Positions 53,544 through 62,736 are shown, counted from the first letter of the stretch. The stretch: DNA of 64,000 nt from Micromonospora sp. MP36 (GCF_008119785.1 NZ_VSFA01000002.1:248001-312000), one strand, 5' to 3'. The notes: generated by a model not told the origin, from the sequence alone. Made by a program: numbers and translations.

Positions 53544-54575
53544 TCAGCCGATGGTCGACGGATCCAGCGAGTCCCGTACGGCCACCGCCAGCGAGACTGC
53601 CTCGGTCAGGTCCACCGGCCGCACCACGCCCGTCGGCAGCGTGTCGGCCTGCCACCCTGGCCCGGCGGCGAGCACCAGCAGCGGCCGGCGGGGGGCGGCG
53701 AGCAGCGCGGCGAGCTGGTCCGGATCGGCGGTGGCCGGGGTGTGCGACCAGAGCACCACGGCGGCCGGCCCGGTCCGGTTGACCGCCTCGAGCAGGGCCG
53801 CCACGGGCACCCGGGCGCCGAGCATCCGGTAGCCCACCCCCGTCTCGGCCAGGGCGGCGCCCAGGGCCTCCAGCGGCAGGGTGTGCTGTTCCTCGTCGGC
53901 GCAGGAGAGCAGGATCCGGGCCGGGCCGGCGGTCGGGTGCGATCGGGCCGCTGCGGCGAGCGCCTCGGAGACGCACCGGGACGCCAGGTGCTCCACCTCG
54001 ATCAGCGCGGCGGTGGCGGCGTGCCGTTCGCCGATCCCGGCGAGCACCGGCCGGAGCAGTCCGTCCCAGGTCGCCACGACGCCGTCGGTGGCGATGGCCT
54101 GCGCGATCGTCTCGCCGATCGCGACCGAGTCGAGCCGCATGGCGGCGCGGGCCAGCCCGCGGGCGACCGGCCCGGCCCGGCCGACCGGGATGGCCGTCCC
54201 GCCGCCGTCCCGGGCGGCCCGCGGAGCGACGGCCGCGGCTCGCTGCGCGACGGTGGCCGCGCCGAGCTGGGGTTGCCGCCGGAGCCGCGCGCCGGGCTCG
54301 GGCGGGACGGTGCCGGGTGCCTGCCGGGCCCAGCGGGCCGCCTCGGCCGGGGCCACCCCGTCGACGGTCAGCCGTCGCATGATCTCCAGGCGGGCGAGGT
54401 CGGCCGGCGTGTAGCGCCGGTGGTGTCCCGGCACGTGCTCGCTGGGACCGAGACCGTAGCGCTGGTGCCAGGTGCGCAGGGTGGTGACCGCCACCCCCAG
54501 GCGGCGGGCGGCCGCCCCCGCGCTCAGCGCCTCATCGGCCACCCGGCCGCTCCGGTGCCTGCTCGGCCGGCCCAC
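53544..54575 (-). CDS. litR: LitR/CarH-like MerR regulator with B12-type domain
   Basis: 343 residues. The N-terminal MerR helix-turn-helix is SAGAAARRLGVAVTTLRTWHQRYGLGPS with the recognition wing HHRRYTPADLARLEIM. The C-terminal half is the cobalamin-type region: GERHAATAALIEVEHLASR (EH pair at 195-196) and a B12-binding Rossmann fold (ILLSCADEEQHTLPLEALGAALAETGVGYR, His231 as possible axial ligand). The Trp of the CarH Wx9EH motif is His185 here. It should control the carotenoid genes in response to light and B12; location beside crtI, idi and crtB supports that. GTG 54542 is an alternative start; its stop lies near the deacetylase gene. Confidence 0.85.
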   Translation of the reverse strand: MGRPSRHRSGRVADEALSAGAAARRLGVAVTTLRTWHQRYGLGPSEHVPGHHRRYTPADLARLEIMRRLTVDGVAPAEAARWARQAPGTVPPEPGARLRRQPQLGAATVAQRAAAVAPRAARDGGGTAIPVGRAGPVARGLARAAMRLDSVAIGETIAQAIATDGVVATWDGLLRPVLAGIGERHAATAALIEVEHLASRCVSEALAAAARSHPTAGPARILLSCADEEQHTLPLEALGAALAETGVGYRMLGARVPVAALLEAVNRTGPAAVVLWSHTPATADPDQLAALLAAPRRPLLVLAAGPGWQADTLPTGVVRPVDLTEAVSLAVAVRDSLDPSTIG

Positions 54576-55146
54576 CGGACGGCGCCGTGCCGGCCGGGTC
54601 GGCGGCGGTCGGCGCCGGTCGCAGCAGCCGGCTCACCACTCCGCCCAGCCACGGCGAATACGCGCGGGGATCGACGTCGAGGTCGGCCGTCAGCTCGCCC
54701 GGGTCGACCCAGCGCAGGCTGGCCACCTCGTCCGGGTCGGGGCGGGTGGGCAGGTCGGCCGGCACGTCGGCGCGCAGCACGTGGTCGTACTCGAACTCGA
54801 CGCGGCCGGTGGCCGGGTCCTCGGCGTAGTAGACGTACACCCCGACCTCGATGAGGTCGACGGGGCCGACGCCGAGCTCCTCGGCCAGCCGCCGGTTGGC
54901 GGCCGCGGCCAGCGACTGGCCGGGCAGCGGATGACCGCAGCAGGAGTTGGCCCAGCGCAGCGGGAACCGCGTCTTCACGGCCGCCCGCTGCTGGAGCAGG
55001 ATCCGCCCGTCGGGGTCGACGAGCAGCACCGAGAACGCCCGGTGCAGCCGTCCGGGCGCCTGGTGGGCGGCGGCCACGGTGGCCTCGCCGAGCACGTGCC
55101 CGGCGTCGTCGACCAGCTCGACCAGGTGTTCTTCACGGGACCTCAC
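54532..55146 (-). CDS. idi: Isopentenyl-diphosphate delta-isomerase, type 1
   Basis: 204 residues. Type 1 IDI features: HRAFSVLLVDPDGRILLQQRAAVKTRFPLRWANSCCGHPLPGQ (catalytic Cys in NSCCGHP), AANRRLAEELG and VEFEYDHVL with the catalytic Glu. It balances IPP and DMAPP for carotenoid synthesis. GTG start. Overlaps the regulator start by 44 bp and follows crtI by 27 bp, so crtI-idi-litR is one operon. The C-terminal ~25 residues are Pro/Ala-rich. Confidence 0.93.
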   Translation of the reverse strand: MRSREEHLVELVDDAGHVLGEATVAAAHQAPGRLHRAFSVLLVDPDGRILLQQRAAVKTRFPLRWANSCCGHPLPGQSLAAAANRRLAEELGVGPVDLIEVGVYVYYAEDPATGRVEFEYDHVLRADVPADLPTRPDPDEVASLRWVDPGELTADLDVDPRAYSPWLGGVVSRLLRPAPTAADPAGTAPSGGPAEQAPERPGGR

Positions 55147-55173
55147 GGGACGGCCTTTCGTTCGGGGCCGCGC

Positions 55174-56655
55174 TCACCGACCGGCTCCGGTGATGCGCGC
55201 GGCGGCGAGCTTGCCGCTGATCAGGACCATGGGCACGCCCACCCCGGGCTGCGTGCCGGAGCCGACGAAGACCACGTTGCCGAGCGTCCGGTGCAGGTTG
55301 GCCGGGCGGAACGGACCGGTCTGGAAGAGGCTGTGCGCGGCGGCGAACGGGGTGCCGGCGGCCATGCCCTGCTCCGCCCAGTCGGCCGGGGTGACGGTCT
55401 GCAGCACCTCGATCCCCTCGCCGAAGCCGACGTAGCCCCGTTGCTCCAGGGTCTCGACGAGTTGGTCGGCGTAGTGGCGGGTCAGGTCGCCGCGCCAGTC
55501 GAGGGGCGCCCGGTCGAGGTTCGGCACCGGGGCGAGCACGTAGTAGGTGTGCCGCCCGGCCGGGGCCACCGCCGGGTCGGTCCGGCTCGGGTTCGTCACC
55601 AGCAGCGAGGGGTCCGTCATCAGCTCACCTCGCCGAATCACCTCGTCGAACGTGCCCTTCCAGGATCGTCCGAAGTGGATGTTGTGGTGGGCGATCTTCG
55701 CATAGCCCTGCCGCGACCCGACGTGCAGCACGACGCAGGAGGGCGAGTAGGTGAGCCGGCGCTGCCGGCCGGCGGGCAGCAGGTCCCGGTAGGCGACCGG
55801 CAGGTCGGGGTTGAGCACCACGACGTCCGCGGGGACGAACTCGCCGTCGGCGGTCACCACCCCGGTGGCCCGGCCGTTGGCGGTCGCCACCCGGGTCACC
55901 GTGGTCGCGTACCGGATCTGCACGCCGTGCTTCTCCGCCGCGCCGGCCATCGCCCGGGAGACCGCGTGCACGCCACCGCGCGGGAAGCACACCCCGGCCA
56001 CCGAGTCGAGGTACGCGATGACCGCGTAGATGGCGAGCGCGTCGTGCGGCGCGAGGCCCGCGTACATCGCCTGGAAGGAGAAGATCCGCTGGGTACGCGG
56101 GTCGCGGAAGAACTGGTTGATCTTCGTCTGGAGCCGCCGGAACGCCCCGTTGGCCAGCAGCTTCACCAGGTTGGCGGTGAGCAGGTCGGTCGGCGCGTCC
56201 AGGTTGCGTTCGATGAAGTCGGCCCGCTCCCACCGCCACAGGCTCCGGGCGTAGTCGACGAACCGCAGGTAGCCGTCCGCCTCACGGGGGCCGCAGACCC
56301 GGGCGATCTCGGTGGCCATCCGGGTGCTGTCGCTGATCACGTCGAGGGTCGACCCGTCCGGGTAGTACGCCCGGTAGGCCGGGTCCAGCGGGGTCAGGTC
56401 GAGCCAGTCGGTCAGCTCCTCGCCGACCGCGCCGAGCGCCTCGGCGATCAGGTCCGGCATGGTGAGCACGGTCGGGCCGGTGTCGAACTCGTACCCGTCG
56501 ACGCTGAGCCGGCCGGCGCGCCCGCCCGGCACCGCCTCGCGTTCCAGGACGGTCACCTGCCGGCCGTCGCCGGCCAGGTGCAGCGCGCAGGCCAGCCCGC
56601 CCAGGCCGGCGCCGACGACCACCACCCGGTCGGTCCGTCCGGTCACGGTTCGCAC
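55174..56655 (-). CDS. crtI: Phytoene desaturase
   Basis: 493 residues. FAD-binding start VVVVGAGLGGLACALHLAGDGRQVTVLEREAVPGGRAGRL; GYEFDTGPTVLTMPDL and the C-terminal VGSGTQPGVGVPMVLISGKLAA are CrtI signatures. It introduces conjugated double bonds into phytoene; the final product and step number cannot be told. GTG start with GGGAGG eight bases upstream. First gene of crtI-idi-litR, divergent from crtB. Confidence 0.93.
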   Translation of the reverse strand: MRTVTGRTDRVVVVGAGLGGLACALHLAGDGRQVTVLEREAVPGGRAGRLSVDGYEFDTGPTVLTMPDLIAEALGAVGEELTDWLDLTPLDPAYRAYYPDGSTLDVISDSTRMATEIARVCGPREADGYLRFVDYARSLWRWERADFIERNLDAPTDLLTANLVKLLANGAFRRLQTKINQFFRDPRTQRIFSFQAMYAGLAPHDALAIYAVIAYLDSVAGVCFPRGGVHAVSRAMAGAAEKHGVQIRYATTVTRVATANGRATGVVTADGEFVPADVVVLNPDLPVAYRDLLPAGRQRRLTYSPSCVVLHVGSRQGYAKIAHHNIHFGRSWKGTFDEVIRRGELMTDPSLLVTNPSRTDPAVAPAGRHTYYVLAPVPNLDRAPLDWRGDLTRHYADQLVETLEQRGYVGFGEGIEVLQTVTPADWAEQGMAAGTPFAAAHSLFQTGPFRPANLHRTLGNVVFVGSGTQPGVGVPMVLISGKLAAARITGAGR

Positions 56656-56772
56656 GTGACCACCTCCCTCACCGGATCGTCCGTCGCCCCCGGCGGTGCC
56701 GGCACCACCCGGAGCCCGTCAGCCGCCACCGCGTCGTTGGCCATGTCGGCGAGCGTACCCTAGGCTACGAGT

Positions 56773-56793
56773 TGCGTCGATTGATGCGTCGAT
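56773..56793. promoter_or_regulatory. Candidate LitR site between crtI and crtB
   Basis: Two exact copies of TGCGTCGAT (56773-56781 and 56785-56793) at 12-bp spacing, 14 bp before crtB. Direct repeats at helical spacing suit MerR/CarH-type binding. The crtI-crtB gap is only 151 bp, so one site could act on both genes. Confidence 0.5.
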
Positions 56794-56806
56794 ATGAGGA
56801 GGGCCG

Positions 56807-57733
56807 GTGGACGCCGATCTCGCTGCCGCCTACGAGCGTTGTCGTGGGCTGCACCGACGCCACGGTCGGACCTACTATCTCGCCACCCGCCTGTTGCCCG
56901 CATGGAAACGGCGGCACGTGCACGCCCTCTACGGATTCACCCGGTACGCCGACGAGATCGTCGACTCGACCGGGGACCTGCCGCCGGCCGAGCGCGCCGC
57001 CCAGCTGGCGGACTGGTCCGACCGATTCGTCGCCGGTCTGCGCGGGGAGCCGGTCGACGACCCGCTGCTCCCCGCGGTGCTGCACACCATCGCCGTCTTC
57101 GACCTGGCGCCCGCCGACTTCGCCGCGTTCCTGCGCAGCATGGCGATGGACCTGACGGTCACGTCGTACCGGACCTACGACGACCTGCTCGGTTACATGG
57201 ACGGCTCGGCCGCCGTCATCGGCACCATGATGCTGCCGATCCTGGGCAGCTCCGACCCGGCCGCCGCCCGGGAACCGGCCCGCCAGCTCGGGCTGGCGTT
57301 CCAGCTCACCAACTTCATCCGGGACGTCGCGGAGGACCTGGACCGGGGCCGGACCTACCTGCCGGACGAGCACCTGGCCATGTTCGACGTCACCCGCGAC
57401 GACCTGCTCGCCGCCCGGGCGGTCGGCCACGGCACGCCGCAGCTCCGCGAGCTGATCCGGTACGAGGTGACCCGGGCCCAGGCCCACTACGCGGCCGCCG
57501 CGCCGGGCATCCCGCTGCTCACCGCCGCCTCGCAGGCCTGCATGCGCACCGCGTACGAGCTCTACGGCGGGATCCTCGACGAGGTGGCCGCGCAGGACTA
57601 CGACGTCTTCGCCCGGCGGGCCCGGGTACCCGTGCAGCGGCGGCTCGCGGTGGCCACGCGGGCGCTGCTCACCCCGCCCGGCACGCCGGTGGCGGTCCCC
57701 GGTCCGGCACTCCAGCCGGCGCTGGTGGCATGA
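56807..57733 (+). CDS. crtB: Phytoene synthase
   Basis: 308 residues from GTG 56807 after AGGAGGG. Prenyl-joining motifs YADEIVDST (first Asp motif) and RDVAEDLDRGRTYLP (second Asp motif), both with intact acids. It condenses two GGPP molecules to phytoene. HALYGFTRYADEIVD and QLTNFIRDV are family signatures. No GGPP synthase gene is in the window. Confidence 0.94.
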   Translation: MDADLAAAYERCRGLHRRHGRTYYLATRLLPAWKRRHVHALYGFTRYADEIVDSTGDLPPAERAAQLADWSDRFVAGLRGEPVDDPLLPAVLHTIAVFDLAPADFAAFLRSMAMDLTVTSYRTYDDLLGYMDGSAAVIGTMMLPILGSSDPAAAREPARQLGLAFQLTNFIRDVAEDLDRGRTYLPDEHLAMFDVTRDDLLAARAVGHGTPQLRELIRYEVTRAQAHYAAAAPGIPLLTAASQACMRTAYELYGGILDEVAAQDYDVFARRARVPVQRRLAVATRALLTPPGTPVAVPGPALQPALVA

Positions 57734-57734
57734 A

Positions 57735-58838
57735 TCACAGGCAGGAGTGCAGCGCCTCGACCAGCTCGTCCACCCGGTCGTGCTCGCCGAGGCGGGGCGT
57801 CGCGTACGCGAACGTGTAGCCCCGCTCCGGGTCCGCCCAGGCGCTGCTCCCGCCGATGCCGCCCATGCCCCAGCTCCCGTCCGGCTCCCACTGCATGCCC
57901 AAGGTCCAGTACGCCCTCCGGTCCAGCACCAGGTCCGGCCCGTCGTACTGCACCCGGGTGGCCTCGGCGACCAGCTCCGGGCTGAACAGGCGTACCCCGT
58001 CGAGGGTGCCGCCGGCGAGCAGGCCCGCGTAGAGCCGCGCCAGGCTGGCTGCGGTGGCGTGCAGGTTCACCGCCGGGACCTCGGCGGATCGCCACAGTGA
58101 GTGGTTCACCACCGCCAGGTCCAGGCCGCCGGCCGGATTGCCGAGCGCCCTGGCCCGCAGCGACCCCGGCTCGCCCAGCGTCCGGGTGAGCCAGCCCGGA
58201 TCGGCGTACGACAGGTCGGCGCAGCGCCGCTGGTCGGCCGGGCTCAGGCCGAAGCCCAGGTCGAGGCGCCACGGTCCGGCGATCTCCTCGGACAGGAACC
58301 GCCCCACCGGCCGCCCGTCCACCCGGCGGACCAGCTCGCCCACCAGGTGCCCGTACGTCCAGGCGTGCTCGCCCGCGACGCTGCCCGGCATCCATTCGGG
58401 CTCGGCCGCGGCGAGGTCGGCGCAGAGCAGCGCCCAGTCGGCGACCGCCCCGGCGGGCCGCGGCACCGGAAAGGCCGGCAGCCCGGCGGTGTGGCTGAGC
58501 ACCTGCCGCACGCTCGCCGGGGTGCGGAACTCCGGCCAGTACGCGGACACCGGCCGGTCCAGCTCGACCCGACCCCGGTCAACCAGCATGAGCAGGCAGA
58601 GCGCGGCCACCGGCTTGCCGACCGAGTAGACGTTGACCAGCGTGTCCGGCCGCCACGGGTCATTGGTGGCGGCGCGGCCGGCGGCGGCCGGGCCAGACCG
58701 GACGCCCGCGCGGTGCCCGCCCGTCAGGTCGACCACCGGTTGCCCGTCGTACCAGATGCTCAGGCCGGCGCCGGTCTCCCGCCCGCTGGCGAACAGGTCG
58801 TGGAAGCAGTCCCGGACGGGGGTGAAGCGAGGGTGCAT
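57735..58838 (-). CDS. Beta-lactamase-family serine hydrolase
   Basis: 367 residues. The serine/lysine site is NVYSVGKPVAALCLL (SVGK as SxxK). The class C/EstB fold is supported by the LSHTAGLPAFP segment, AWTYGHLVGELVRRVDGR (the Tyr motif) and a C-terminal TPRLGEHDRVDELVEAL. It may be an esterase or D-aminopeptidase; antibiotic hydrolysis is not implied. It converges on crtB with a 1-bp gap. Confidence 0.88.
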   Translation of the reverse strand: MHPRFTPVRDCFHDLFASGRETGAGLSIWYDGQPVVDLTGGHRAGVRSGPAAAGRAATNDPWRPDTLVNVYSVGKPVAALCLLMLVDRGRVELDRPVSAYWPEFRTPASVRQVLSHTAGLPAFPVPRPAGAVADWALLCADLAAAEPEWMPGSVAGEHAWTYGHLVGELVRRVDGRPVGRFLSEEIAGPWRLDLGFGLSPADQRRCADLSYADPGWLTRTLGEPGSLRARALGNPAGGLDLAVVNHSLWRSAEVPAVNLHATAASLARLYAGLLAGGTLDGVRLFSPELVAEATRVQYDGPDLVLDRRAYWTLGMQWEPDGSWGMGGIGGSSAWADPERGYTFAYATPRLGEHDRVDELVEALHSCL

Positions 58839-58930
58839 CCGGTCACGGTAGGCCGTCCACGTCGGAACGGCCGCGCCAAATTCCGCCCGCTGTGGTGGTC
58901 CCCGGCCCGCCCGTACGGGATGCTGGCGGG

Positions 58931-60406
58931 ATGGCGGAGCCGGAACTGGTGGACGTGGTCGTGGTCGGGCTCGGGGTCGGCGGCGAGGAGGTGGCCGGGC
59001 GGCTCGCCGAGGCCGGCCTCACCGTCGTCGGGATCGAGCGGAACCTGGTCGGCGGCGAATGCCCGTACTGGGGCTGCATCCCGAGCAAGATGATGATCCG
59101 GGCGGCGAACGCGCTGGCCGAGGCGCACCGGGTCAACGAGCTGGCCGGCTCGGCGCAGGTCCGGCCCGACTGGGCGCCGGTGGCGAAGCGGATCCGCGAG
59201 GAGGCCACCGACACCTGGGACGACAAGGTGGCCGTCGAGCGGTTCACCGGCAAGGGCGGCCGGTTCGTCCGGGGCAGCGGCCGGCTCGACGGCCCTGGCC
59301 GGGTACGCGTCGGCGAGCAGGTCTTTCACGCCCGGTACGGGATCGTGCTGGGCACCGGCACCCGCCCCTCGATCCCCCCGATCGACGGCCTGGCCGACAC
59401 CCCGTACTGGACGAACCACCAGGCCATCGAGGTTGAGGAGCTGCCGGAGTCGCTGCTGGTGCTGGGCGGAGGCGCCATCGGGCTGGAGCTGGCCCAGGTC
59501 TTCGCGCGGTTCGGCGTCCAGGTGACCGTGATCGAAGCGGCCGACCGGGTGCTCGCCATCGAGGAGCCGGAGGCGTCCGACGTGGCCGCCGGGGCGCTGC
59601 GCGCCGACGGGGTACGCATCGAGACCGGGGTGCGGGCCGGGCGGGTCAGCCACGACGGCACCACCTTCACCGTGCACGCGGACGGCACCGGGTTCACCGG
59701 CGAGAAGCTGCTGGTGGTGACCGGCCGCAAGGCGCACCTGGAGGAGCTCGGCCTGGACACCGTCGGCGTGGACGCCACGCAGCGCTACCTGCCGGTGAAC
59801 GAGCGGATGCACGTCACCGAGGGCATCTGGGCGGTCGGCGACCTCACCGGCGAGGGCGCGTTCACCCACATCGCCATGTACCAGGCGGGCATCGTGGTGG
59901 CCGACGTGCTCGACCACATGCGGCGTACCAAGGGCGGCCCGGACGCCAGCGGCACCGCCAGTGTGGTCGGCGGCGCGGCCGGGGTGGCCAGCGCGGTCGG
60001 CGGGGCGACGAGCGCCGGCGGGTCGACCGCCGCACCCGGCAGCGCCGACTATCGCGCGCTGCCCCGGGTCACCTTCACCGACCCCGAGGTGGGCGCGGTC
60101 GGCCTCACCGAGCGGCAGGCCCGCGAGCGCGGCATCAACGTCCAGATCGGGTACGCCGACCTGACCGCCTCGGCCCGGGGCTGGATCCACAAGGCCGGCA
60201 ACGAGGGCTTCATCAAGCTGGTCGCCGACGCCGACCAGGGCGTGCTGGTCGGCGCGACCTCGGTCGGCCCGGCCGGGGGCGAGGTGCTGTCCGCGCTGGT
60301 GGTGGCGGTGCACGCGGCGGTCCCGCTCAGCCACCTCCGGCACATGATCTACGCGTACCCGACCTTCCACCGCGCCATCGAGGACGCGCTGCGCAATTTG
60401 AAGTGA
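58931..60406 (+). CDS. Pyridine nucleotide-disulfide oxidoreductase (lipoamide/mercuric-reductase type)
   Basis: 491 residues from ATG 58931. The FAD site is VVVVGLGVGGEEVAGRL; redox disulfide GGECPYWGCIPSKMM; NAD site VLGGGAIGLELAQVFARFGVQVTVIE; second FAD site WAVGDLTGEGAFTHIA; dimer domain with HMIYAYPTFHRAIEDAL, where lipoamide dehydrogenase has its HxHPT motif. A ~40-residue Ala/Gly/Ser-rich insert (DASGTASVVGGAAGVASAVG) precedes the dimer domain. The Tyr in the CPYWGC region is typical of these actinobacterial reductases of unknown substrate. Confidence 0.88.
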   Translation: MAEPELVDVVVVGLGVGGEEVAGRLAEAGLTVVGIERNLVGGECPYWGCIPSKMMIRAANALAEAHRVNELAGSAQVRPDWAPVAKRIREEATDTWDDKVAVERFTGKGGRFVRGSGRLDGPGRVRVGEQVFHARYGIVLGTGTRPSIPPIDGLADTPYWTNHQAIEVEELPESLLVLGGGAIGLELAQVFARFGVQVTVIEAADRVLAIEEPEASDVAAGALRADGVRIETGVRAGRVSHDGTTFTVHADGTGFTGEKLLVVTGRKAHLEELGLDTVGVDATQRYLPVNERMHVTEGIWAVGDLTGEGAFTHIAMYQAGIVVADVLDHMRRTKGGPDASGTASVVGGAAGVASAVGGATSAGGSTAAPGSADYRALPRVTFTDPEVGAVGLTERQARERGINVQIGYADLTASARGWIHKAGNEGFIKLVADADQGVLVGATSVGPAGGEVLSALVVAVHAAVPLSHLRHMIYAYPTFHRAIEDALRNLK

Positions 60407-60458
60407 CCGCCCGGTCCGGGCCGGACAACCTTTCCGTAGGCCGGTGCGTGGTAGGGGC

Positions 60459-60977
60459 GTGACCGACCAGAACAAGCGACTGTCGACGGCGGACGCCTCG
60501 TACGTGGCCTTCGTCGAAGAGGCCTGGCAGCGCCACATCCGGCTGGCCATGCTGCTGGCCGGCGACCGGTGGCGGGCCGAGGAGCTGCTCCAGGACAGCC
60601 TGGTCCGGATGTACGAGCGGTGGCGCAGGTTGTCCCGGAGCGACGACCTGCACGCCTACCTCCGCCGTGCCCTGGTGAACAACCAGACCTCGTTCTGGCG
60701 CCGGCGCCGCCGGGAGAACCTCGTCGCGGAGGTGCCCGACCGGGCCGCGCCGGACACCGCCCCCGACCACGACGCCGTCGCACTGCGTCGGGCGCTCCGT
60801 GCGCTGCCGCCGAAGCAGCGCGCGGTGGTGGTGCTGCGCCACTACGAGGACCTGCCGGAGCGGGAGGTGGCCCGGATGCTGGGCTGCTCCGTCGGCACGG
60901 TCAAGAGCCAGCACTCCCGCGCCCTGGAAAAGCTCCGCCACCTCTTGCACGAACCCTCCTACACGGGAAGCAGGTGA
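60459..60977 (+). CDS. SigE-family ECF sigma factor (second copy)
   Basis: 172 residues from GTG 60459 after AGGGG. Region 2: FVEEAWQRHIRLAMLLAGDRWRAEELLQDSLVRMYERWRRL. Region 4: LRALPPKQRAVVVLRHYEDLPEREVARMLGCSVGTVKSQHSRALEKL. Same class as the gene at 22086 but clearly distinct. Followed 7 bp later by a membrane-anchored partner. Confidence 0.92.
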   Translation: MTDQNKRLSTADASYVAFVEEAWQRHIRLAMLLAGDRWRAEELLQDSLVRMYERWRRLSRSDDLHAYLRRALVNNQTSFWRRRRRENLVAEVPDRAAPDTAPDHDAVALRRALRALPPKQRAVVVLRHYEDLPEREVARMLGCSVGTVKSQHSRALEKLRHLLHEPSYTGSR

Positions 60978-60983
60978 CCTCGC

Positions 60984-61877
60984 ATGACCAACATCGATGA
61001 GCGACTCGCCAGCCAGCTGCACGCCCTCGTCGACGGCGAGCCGGACTCGGCCGCACCGACCGGCATGCTGCTGGAGCGGGGGCGCCAGGCCCGCCGGCGC
61101 CGGACCGGCAGCCTCGTCAGCGGCAGCCTCGCGGTGCTCGCGCTCGGCGCGGTCGGTGCGGCCACGCTGGTCCACGGGCCGGCGTCGGACCGTCCGGCCG
61201 TCGTCGCCGAGGCATCCTCGCCGGCCGTCGCGTCTCCGCAGATGGAGCTGGCCGCCGCCGTCGCCGCGAGCGAGAACACCAGCTACCGGGTCACGGTGCG
61301 CAGGACCGCCCGGGTCGATCCGAAGTGGTCGGAGACTACGTTGGGCGCATTCGACCCGGCAACGGCCAGCGGCTACCTGCGCACCCCGTTTCCCGATGGG
61401 CTGAGCTTCCAGGAAGACCGACTGGTCGACGGGGTGTACTACCTCGGCGGAGCCGACGGCGGCCGGAAGATGCCCTGGAAGCGGTACCCGGGCAAGCGGA
61501 ACTTCCTCCCCTTCGACGCGGCGATGGGCGGCGCCCTGGGCGCCTCCTCCGATCAGGAAGGGCTGTTCCAGGTGCTGAAGAAGACCGGGGCGACGGTCAC
61601 CAAGACCGGCGAACGGGCCTATCACTTCAGCGTCGAGCCCACCGGCAAGGCCACCGGCTTCGATGCCGGCGCCCCGCTGGCGAGCGAGAAGGTCGTGGGC
61701 GACGTGACGCTCGACGCCGACAACCGGGTCGCCAAGCTCGACTACGAAGTCACCTACGTCTGGAAGAAGGACGGAAAGGTCGGTCCGCCGACCACCGTCC
61801 AGGTGACCATGGCGTTCTCCGACTACGGCCTGCCGGTGAAGGTGGAGCCGCCGGCCCCCGCCGAGGTCGTCAGGTAG
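60984..61877 (+). CDS. Membrane-anchored putative sigma-factor partner
   Basis: 297 residues. Basic N-terminus (GRQARRRRTGS), one membrane helix near 43-64 (LVSGSLAVLALGAVGAATLVHG), then an outside domain with YRVTVRRTARVDPKWSETTLGAFDPATASGYLRTPF and VVGDVTLDADNRVAKLDYEVTYVW, resembling lipoprotein-type beta folds that measure lipid or wall ligands (LppX-like). No zinc anti-sigma motif in the short cytoplasmic end. Linkage to the sigma gene suggests regulation; mechanism unknown. It overlaps the next gene's stop, convergently, by 8 bp. Confidence 0.7.
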   Translation: MTNIDERLASQLHALVDGEPDSAAPTGMLLERGRQARRRRTGSLVSGSLAVLALGAVGAATLVHGPASDRPAVVAEASSPAVASPQMELAAAVAASENTSYRVTVRRTARVDPKWSETTLGAFDPATASGYLRTPFPDGLSFQEDRLVDGVYYLGGADGGRKMPWKRYPGKRNFLPFDAAMGGALGASSDQEGLFQVLKKTGATVTKTGERAYHFSVEPTGKATGFDAGAPLASEKVVGDVTLDADNRVAKLDYEVTYVWKKDGKVGPPTTVQVTMAFSDYGLPVKVEPPAPAEVVR

Positions 61878-62682
61878 ACCCTTCCGCCGCATCGACGCTC
61901 GGGCCGGGCACGGTGTCGTCTTCCGGGGCGGCACCGTGCCGGCCCGCGCCGGCGGTGAACCGGGCGGCGCCCTTCATCGCGTCGGTGATCAGCGACTCCA
62001 TGCCGAAGGTCAGCTCGGTGGCCATCGCCTCCGGCTCGGGCAGGCCGGCGTTGGCGAGCAGCGCCGCCCGGTCGTTGCGCAGGCAGGTCTGCGGATGCCG
62101 AGCGATCTCGGCGGCCAGCCGCTCCGCCTCCGCGCGGGCCGCACCCGGCGCGACCAGCCGGTTCACCAGGTCCATCCCGTACGCCTCCTCGGCGGGGACC
62201 GGACGGCCGGTGAGGATCAGGTCCATGGCCCGGCTCTCCCCGATCAGCCGGGGCAGCCGGACCGTCCCGCCGTCGATCAGCGGTACGCCCCAGCGCCGGC
62301 AGAACACCCCGAGCACCGCGTCCGACTCGGCGATTCGCAGGTCGCACCAGAGCGCCAACTCCAGTCCGCCGGCCACGGCGTACCCGGAGATCGCGGCGAG
62401 CACCGGCTTGGACAGGCGCATCCGGGTGGGACCCATCGGGCCGTCGCCCTCCGGTTCGACCCGGTTGCCGCGCGGCGTACCGATGGCCTTCAGGTCGGCG
62501 CCGGCGCAGAACGTGCCGCCGGCGCCCCAGAGCACGGCGACCGCCGCGTCCGGGTCAGCCTCGAACGCGCGGAACGCGTCCGCCAGCGCCCGGGCGGTCG
62601 GGCCGTCGACGGCGTTGCGCGCCTCCGGCCGGTCCAGGATCACCGTGGTCACCGGCCCGGCGTGCTCGACGCGTACCCCCAT
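61870..62682 (-). CDS. Enoyl-CoA hydratase/isomerase family protein
   Basis: 270 residues from ATG 62682. Crotonase motifs: VILDRPEARNAVDGPTA, GTFCAGADLKAIG, ISGYAVAGGLELALWCDLRIAESDAVLGVFCRRWGVPLIDGGTVRLPRLIG. The GVPLIDGGTVRLP form suggests the enoyl-CoA hydratase EchA-like group. Stand-alone; substrate unknown. A separate copy is at 46419. Confidence 0.88.
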   Translation of the reverse strand: MGVRVEHAGPVTTVILDRPEARNAVDGPTARALADAFRAFEADPDAAVAVLWGAGGTFCAGADLKAIGTPRGNRVEPEGDGPMGPTRMRLSKPVLAAISGYAVAGGLELALWCDLRIAESDAVLGVFCRRWGVPLIDGGTVRLPRLIGESRAMDLILTGRPVPAEEAYGMDLVNRLVAPGAARAEAERLAAEIARHPQTCLRNDRAALLANAGLPEPEAMATELTFGMESLITDAMKGAARFTAGAGRHGAAPEDDTVPGPSVDAAEGST

Positions 62683-62736
62683 CGGGTCAGCATGCCTCGA
62701 CGGCGGCCGGCGCGCCAGGCATCGGTGCGGGTGCGT

